Below are positions 60,728 to 64,000 of a stretch of DNA of 64,000 nt, piece by piece. The translations under genes were made by a program, and so were the position numbers. The DNA is from Thermoanaerobaculia bacterium (lineage in GTDB: Bacteria; Acidobacteriota; Thermoanaerobaculia; Multivoradales; JAGPDF01), in contig JAGPDF010000006.1 in the NCBI GenBank assembly GCA_018057705.1, positions 1 through 64,000 on the forward strand, in the 5' to 3' direction. The notes below the pieces were generated by a model that had not been told where the DNA came from, did not search any database, and saw nothing but the letters and a program-made list of their open reading frames with translations. How positions within the stretch are numbered: position 1 is the first letter of the stretch; the number at the start of each line of letters is the position of its first letter.

Positions 60728-62275
60728 ATGAGTCGCGATCCACGACAGCCGACCCCCGAAGCCGTCGCAGCCACCGGAGCCACCGGACCCGCTGCAGCGG
60801 CCGGCTCCGGCCTGGACCTCTCGAAGGAGCAGCTCCGCCAGCTCGGCGCGGCAGCCGTCGACTGGATGGCGCAGTACTACGACGGCTTGCGCGATCGGCC
60901 GCTCTATCCCAGTACCTCCTCCGCCGAACTGCGGGCGCGCCTCGCCGAACCGCTGCCGCAGGAGGGGCGACCGTTCGCGGAACTGCTCGCGCTGTGGGAC
61001 GAGGTCATCGTCCCGGGCAGCCGCCAGAACGGGCATCCTCGCTTCTTCGGTTACATCTCGGCCCCGGGGACCGCGGTGGCTGCGGTCGCCGACCTTCTGG
61101 CCGCGACCCTGAACGCCAACTTGACGGCCTGGCGATCGGCGCCGGCGCCGGTCGAGATCGAGCACTTGGCCGTCGCGTGGATCCAGGAGGCACTGGGCTG
61201 CGACCCCGGCGCCGGGGGACTCTTCACCAGCGGCGGCTCGCTCGCCAACTTCACCGCCCTTGCCGCCGCGCGCCATCGGCAAAGCCCCGGCGCCAACGAC
61301 AGCGGCATGCGGGCCCAAGCCCGACAGCTCGTCGTCTACATCTCGTCGGAGGGGCACCATGCAACCGACAAGGCTGCGGCGCTTCTCGGGATCGGCCGCG
61401 AGTTCGTCCGGCGCATCGCGGTCGACGCGGCGTTCCGCATGGACACCGGGGAGCTCGAGCGCCGCATCGTCGCCGATCGCGCCGCGGGGATGGAACCGTT
61501 CTGCGTCGTCGCGAGCGCGGGAACGGTCGTCACCGGAGCCGTCGACCCGCTCGAGTCGATCGCCGCGATCGCCCGTCGCCACGACCTCTGGATGCACGTC
61601 GACGCCTGCTACGGCGGCTTCGCGGCGCTCGCGCCATCGGTCCGCGAGCGCTTCGCCGGCCTCGCGCTCGCCGACTCGATCGCTCTCGATCCGCACAAGT
61701 GGCTCTACCTGCCGGCCGACTGCGGCTGCCTGATCTACCGCGAGCCCGCGAAGCTGGGCAGCGCCTTCGCGCTCGGCGCGGACTACACGCGCATCACGGC
61801 GACCGACTCCGAGGAGAGCTTCGCCTTCTGGGACTACGGGCCGGAGCTGACGCGCCCGTTCCGCGCCCTCAAGGTCTGGATGATCCTGGCGCACGCCGGC
61901 GCCCGTGCGATCGGCGATGCGATCGAGTCCAACCTCGACTGCGCGCGCTACCTGGCGGAGCTCGTCGAAGCGAGCGACGATTTCGAAATGCGGGCGCCCG
62001 TCGAGCTCTCGGTTTTCTGCTTCCGCCATCTCGGTCCCGCCGGAGCGCGCGCGCCGGAGCGATCCGAGGCGGCAGAGCTCCTGCTCGACGCCTGGAACGA
62101 GCGCCTCCTCGCGGCGCTGCAGCGCGGCGGCAGCTCCTACCTGTCGAACGCCTCGATCGGCAGCCGCTTCGCCCTGCGCGGCTGCGTTCTCAACTACCGC
62201 ACGACCCGTCGCGACATGGAGATCCTGCTCGAGGACCTCCGCCGGGAGGCGACCCGCCTCGGCGAGGGCGCATAG
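60728..62275 (+). CDS. PLP-dependent group II amino acid decarboxylase (aromatic-L-amino-acid type)
   Basis: 515 residues. GHPRFFGYIS, LFTSGGSLANFTAL, SEGHHATDKAA, the Asp contact in WMHVDACYGGFAAL, and the Schiff-base Lys in LDPHKWLYLP are the hallmarks of the glutamate/aromatic amino acid decarboxylase group. The order and spacing favour aromatic-L-amino-acid/tyrosine decarboxylases or related aldehyde synthases over glutamate decarboxylase. The first 35 residues are Ala/Gly-rich. It lies immediately after an EamA exporter, so the amine product could be exported; that is inference. Confidence 0.9.
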   Translation: MSRDPRQPTPEAVAATGATGPAAAAGSGLDLSKEQLRQLGAAAVDWMAQYYDGLRDRPLYPSTSSAELRARLAEPLPQEGRPFAELLALWDEVIVPGSRQNGHPRFFGYISAPGTAVAAVADLLAATLNANLTAWRSAPAPVEIEHLAVAWIQEALGCDPGAGGLFTSGGSLANFTALAAARHRQSPGANDSGMRAQARQLVVYISSEGHHATDKAAALLGIGREFVRRIAVDAAFRMDTGELERRIVADRAAGMEPFCVVASAGTVVTGAVDPLESIAAIARRHDLWMHVDACYGGFAALAPSVRERFAGLALADSIALDPHKWLYLPADCGCLIYREPAKLGSAFALGADYTRITATDSEESFAFWDYGPELTRPFRALKVWMILAHAGARAIGDAIESNLDCARYLAELVEASDDFEMRAPVELSVFCFRHLGPAGARAPERSEAAELLLDAWNERLLAALQRGGSSYLSNASIGSRFALRGCVLNYRTTRRDMEILLEDLRREATRLGEGA

Positions 62276-62297
62276 CCTGAGTCGGCCGCCCTCTCGA

Positions 62298-62303
62298 TAG
62301 ACT
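62298..62303 (+). promoter_or_regulatory. leaderless -10 element of the Nit-type amidase gene
   Basis: TAGACT; the predicted first base, 62310, is exactly the A of the ATG. No Shine-Dalgarno and no obvious -35. Confidence 0.5.
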
Positions 62304-62309
62304 CCGACC

Positions 62310-63128
62310 ATGACGACTCTCCTCGCCGCGGTGTGCCAGATGCGCTCGACCTCGGACCGGGAGGGGAATCTCCGCCAGGCCGAGGAGCTCATCCGTGCGG
62401 CGGCGGGGCGCGGGGCGACCTTCGTCGCTACGCCGGAGAACACCAACTATCTCGGGCCGCACGGCGAGAAGGTGCAATTGGCGGAGACGCTCGAGGGGGC
62501 GACCTGTTCCCTGTTCTCCGGCTTGGCTCGCGAGCTCTCTCTTCATCTTCTGCTGGGATCGTTCAACGAGAAAAGCTCGGTAAAGGGACTCTGCTTCAAC
62601 AGCAGTGTCTTGTTCGGACCGACCGGTGTGCGCCTGGCGGTGTATCGCAAGATTCACTTGTTCGATGTCGATGTTCCGGACGGCGTGTCGTTTCGGGAGT
62701 CGGAAACGGTTGCGCCGGGAGCTGAGATCGTCGTTGCCGAGACTGGCTTGGGCGGAGTCGGCCTGTCGATCTGCTACGACCTGCGCTTCGGGGAGCTCTA
62801 CCGGGCGCTCGTCGCCCGCGGCGCTGCCCTGCTCGCGATCCCGTCGGCGTTCACGGCGACGACCGGCAAGGCACACTGGGAGATCCTGGTGCGCGCGCGG
62901 GCGGTCGAGTCGCAGGCGTTCGTCGTCGCGCCCGGGCAACAGGGAGCCCACGACGACGGCGGCCTGCGCGAAAGCCACGGCCACTCGCTGATCGTCGACC
63001 CGTGGGGTCGGATCCTCGCCGAAGCCCCGGACGGCGTCGGCATCGCGGTGGCCGCGCTCGACCTCGCCGAGGTCCAGCGCGTCCGAGCGGCGATTCCGAT
63101 CGCCGCCCATCGCCGCCTGCCCGGCTAG
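62310..63128 (+). CDS. Carbon-nitrogen hydrolase, Nit1/deaminated glutathione amidase type
   Basis: 272-residue nitrilase-superfamily enzyme with the full catalytic triad: Glu in TPENTNYL, Lys in YRKIHLFDVD and Cys in LSICYDLRFGELYRAL. The phrases IHLFDVDVPDG, SAFTATTGKAHWEILVRARA and SHGHSLIVDPWG match the Nit1/NIT2-like branch 10, whose members hydrolyse deaminated glutathione, a repair reaction. The region around 62573-62586 carries one copy of a 14-mer also found at 10168 and 41280. Bases 62450-62720 are less GC-rich than the surroundings. Confidence 0.93.
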   Translation: MTTLLAAVCQMRSTSDREGNLRQAEELIRAAAGRGATFVATPENTNYLGPHGEKVQLAETLEGATCSLFSGLARELSLHLLLGSFNEKSSVKGLCFNSSVLFGPTGVRLAVYRKIHLFDVDVPDGVSFRESETVAPGAEIVVAETGLGGVGLSICYDLRFGELYRALVARGAALLAIPSAFTATTGKAHWEILVRARAVESQAFVVAPGQQGAHDDGGLRESHGHSLIVDPWGRILAEAPDGVGIAVAALDLAEVQRVRAAIPIAAHRRLPG

Positions 63129-63201
63129 GCCGGAGTCCGGCTCCAGGCGGCCGCCCCTTCGGGCAGCGAGCGGGGCGCCAACTACATGGCAGAATCCGCC
63201 G

Positions 63202-64000
63202 GTGAATCGGCGATCGGCCAGCTGGCTCCGATGGCTCCGCTGGCCCCGCTGGCTCGGCACCGTCTGCGCCGCGTGGTTCCTGGTCTCCCCTCTGCGGGCG
63301 CTGGACCCGGATCGCGCGATCACGCAGTACGTGCAGAACGTCTGGAGGGCGCCGGGCGCGCTGCCGCACGACAACATCACGGCGATCCTCCAGACCCGCG
63401 ACGGCTACCTCTGGGTCGGCACGGTCGATGGCCTGGCGCGCTTCGACGGCGTGCGCTCGGTCGTCTTCGACAGGTCGAACACGCCGGCGATCGCCAACAA
63501 CTGGATCCGGGCGCTACTCGAAGATCGGGCCGGGCGCCTCTGGATCGGCACGCTGGGCGGCGGGCTGGCCTGCCTCGAGGGCGGGAGGTTCACCCACTTC
63601 GGCGCCGACGAAGGCATCTCCGGCGAGATCGTCGCTGCCCTGTATTCGGATCGCACCGGACGCCTCTGGGCCGGGAGCAGCGACGGTCTGTTCCTGTTCA
63701 GCGCCGGCCGCTTCGTTCGCGCGCCGGGCTCCGAGGCCCTCGTGACGCGCGGCGTCCGCGCCCTGGTCGAAGACAGTGACGGGACGCTCTGGGTGGGCAC
63801 CGACAGCGGTCTCTTCCGCTTCGTCGAAGGCACGGCCCGCCCGCTGCCGGACGAATTGGGTCTGTCGAGCGACGCGATCCTCGCGCTGGCGAACGACAGC
63901 TCCGGGCTCTGGATCGGCACCTCGGGCGGCGGCCTGAAACATCTGGCGGCGGGAACCGTCACCACCTACGCCGCAAGGGAGGGTCTGCCGCACCACCGCG
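63202..64000 (+). CDS. Two-component regulator propeller protein, 3' end missing
   Basis: Open frame from GTG 63202 through the window end. A signal/membrane stretch (WLGTVCAAWFLVSPLRA) is followed by at least five periplasmic propeller repeats, each ending in LWxGT/S: LWVGTVDGLARF, LWIGTLGGGLACL, LWAGSSDGLFLF, LWVGTDSGLFRF, LWIGTSGGGLKHL. This reg_prop architecture is typical of the sensor part of hybrid two-component or GGDEF/helix-turn-helix receptors; which output domain follows lies outside. The start region has no clear ribosome site, so the exact start is uncertain. Confidence 0.88.
   Translation, partial: MNRRSASWLRWLRWPRWLGTVCAAWFLVSPLRALDPDRAITQYVQNVWRAPGALPHDNITAILQTRDGYLWVGTVDGLARFDGVRSVVFDRSNTPAIANNWIRALLEDRAGRLWIGTLGGGLACLEGGRFTHFGADEGISGEIVAALYSDRTGRLWAGSSDGLFLFSAGRFVRAPGSEALVTRGVRALVEDSDGTLWVGTDSGLFRFVEGTARPLPDELGLSSDAILALANDSSGLWIGTSGGGLKHLAAGTVTTYAAREGLPHHR

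Overview
The window is 64 kb of GC-rich bacterial chromosome, densely packed with genes. The gene mix resembles Acidobacteriota and related GC-rich phyla (for example Thermoanaerobaculia-like lineages): RND efflux operons, an ECF sigma factor next to a polymer-forming membrane protein, a periplasmic beta-propeller regulator, secreted M1 and reprolysin-like metallopeptidases, and three-gene succinate dehydrogenase. This assignment is inferred from gene content and is not proven. I see no rRNA, tRNA, CRISPR array, prophage or plasmid genes.

Layout. 1-8275 (+): the 3' part of tilS, then ftsH, then folP-cdaA-cdaR-glmM-pdxJ, a chain joined by four consecutive 4-base ATGA overlaps that links folate, c-di-AMP, cell-wall precursor and vitamin B6 synthesis. 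8272-16805 (-): a 71-residue unknown and an NtrC-type regulator, ligA, a membrane HD-GYP protein, and an ECF sigma / small membrane protein / beta-repeat membrane protein operon. 16971-18578 (+): a flavin disulfide reductase. 18536-25001 (-): tetR-MFP-RND-OMF efflux operon with a promoter/operator at 25009-25037. 25093-29393 (-): sdhC-sdhA-sdhB followed by an arginine-deiminase-like enzyme. 29545-37995 (-): poly(A) polymerase-like enzyme, serine hydrolase, ApaH, TypA and a giant M1 peptidase. 38069-39180: a RAYT transposase inside inverted, two-tier arrays of a 13-bp-phased heptamer. 39203-48338 (+): hrpB and a second efflux operon (tolC-MFP-RND-DUF2892-arsR-29-residue microprotein). 48458-55859: secreted metalloprotease (-), secreted unknown (+), then cytochrome c, class V aminotransferase and RtcB (-). 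56067-64000 (+): DUF302, GGDEF, alkaline phosphatase, EamA exporter, PLP decarboxylase, Nit-type amidase and a propeller sensor cut by the window end.

Two global patterns stand out. First, many genes at transcription-unit starts lack a Shine-Dalgarno sequence and instead carry a TANNNT-like hexamer placed so that transcription would begin at, or 1-5 bases before, the start codon. Three of these also have a convincing -35 box at 17 bp spacing. This suggests widespread leaderless mRNAs, whereas genes inside operons use GGAG-type ribosome sites or stop/start overlaps. Second, the best candidate for an undescribed system is the RAYT element at 38069-39180. Each flank carries an outer array (spacers like ACAAAC) and an inner array (spacers like RATRRA) of GGGACAC units in inverted orientation, and an imperfect REP-like hairpin lies between the two right arrays.
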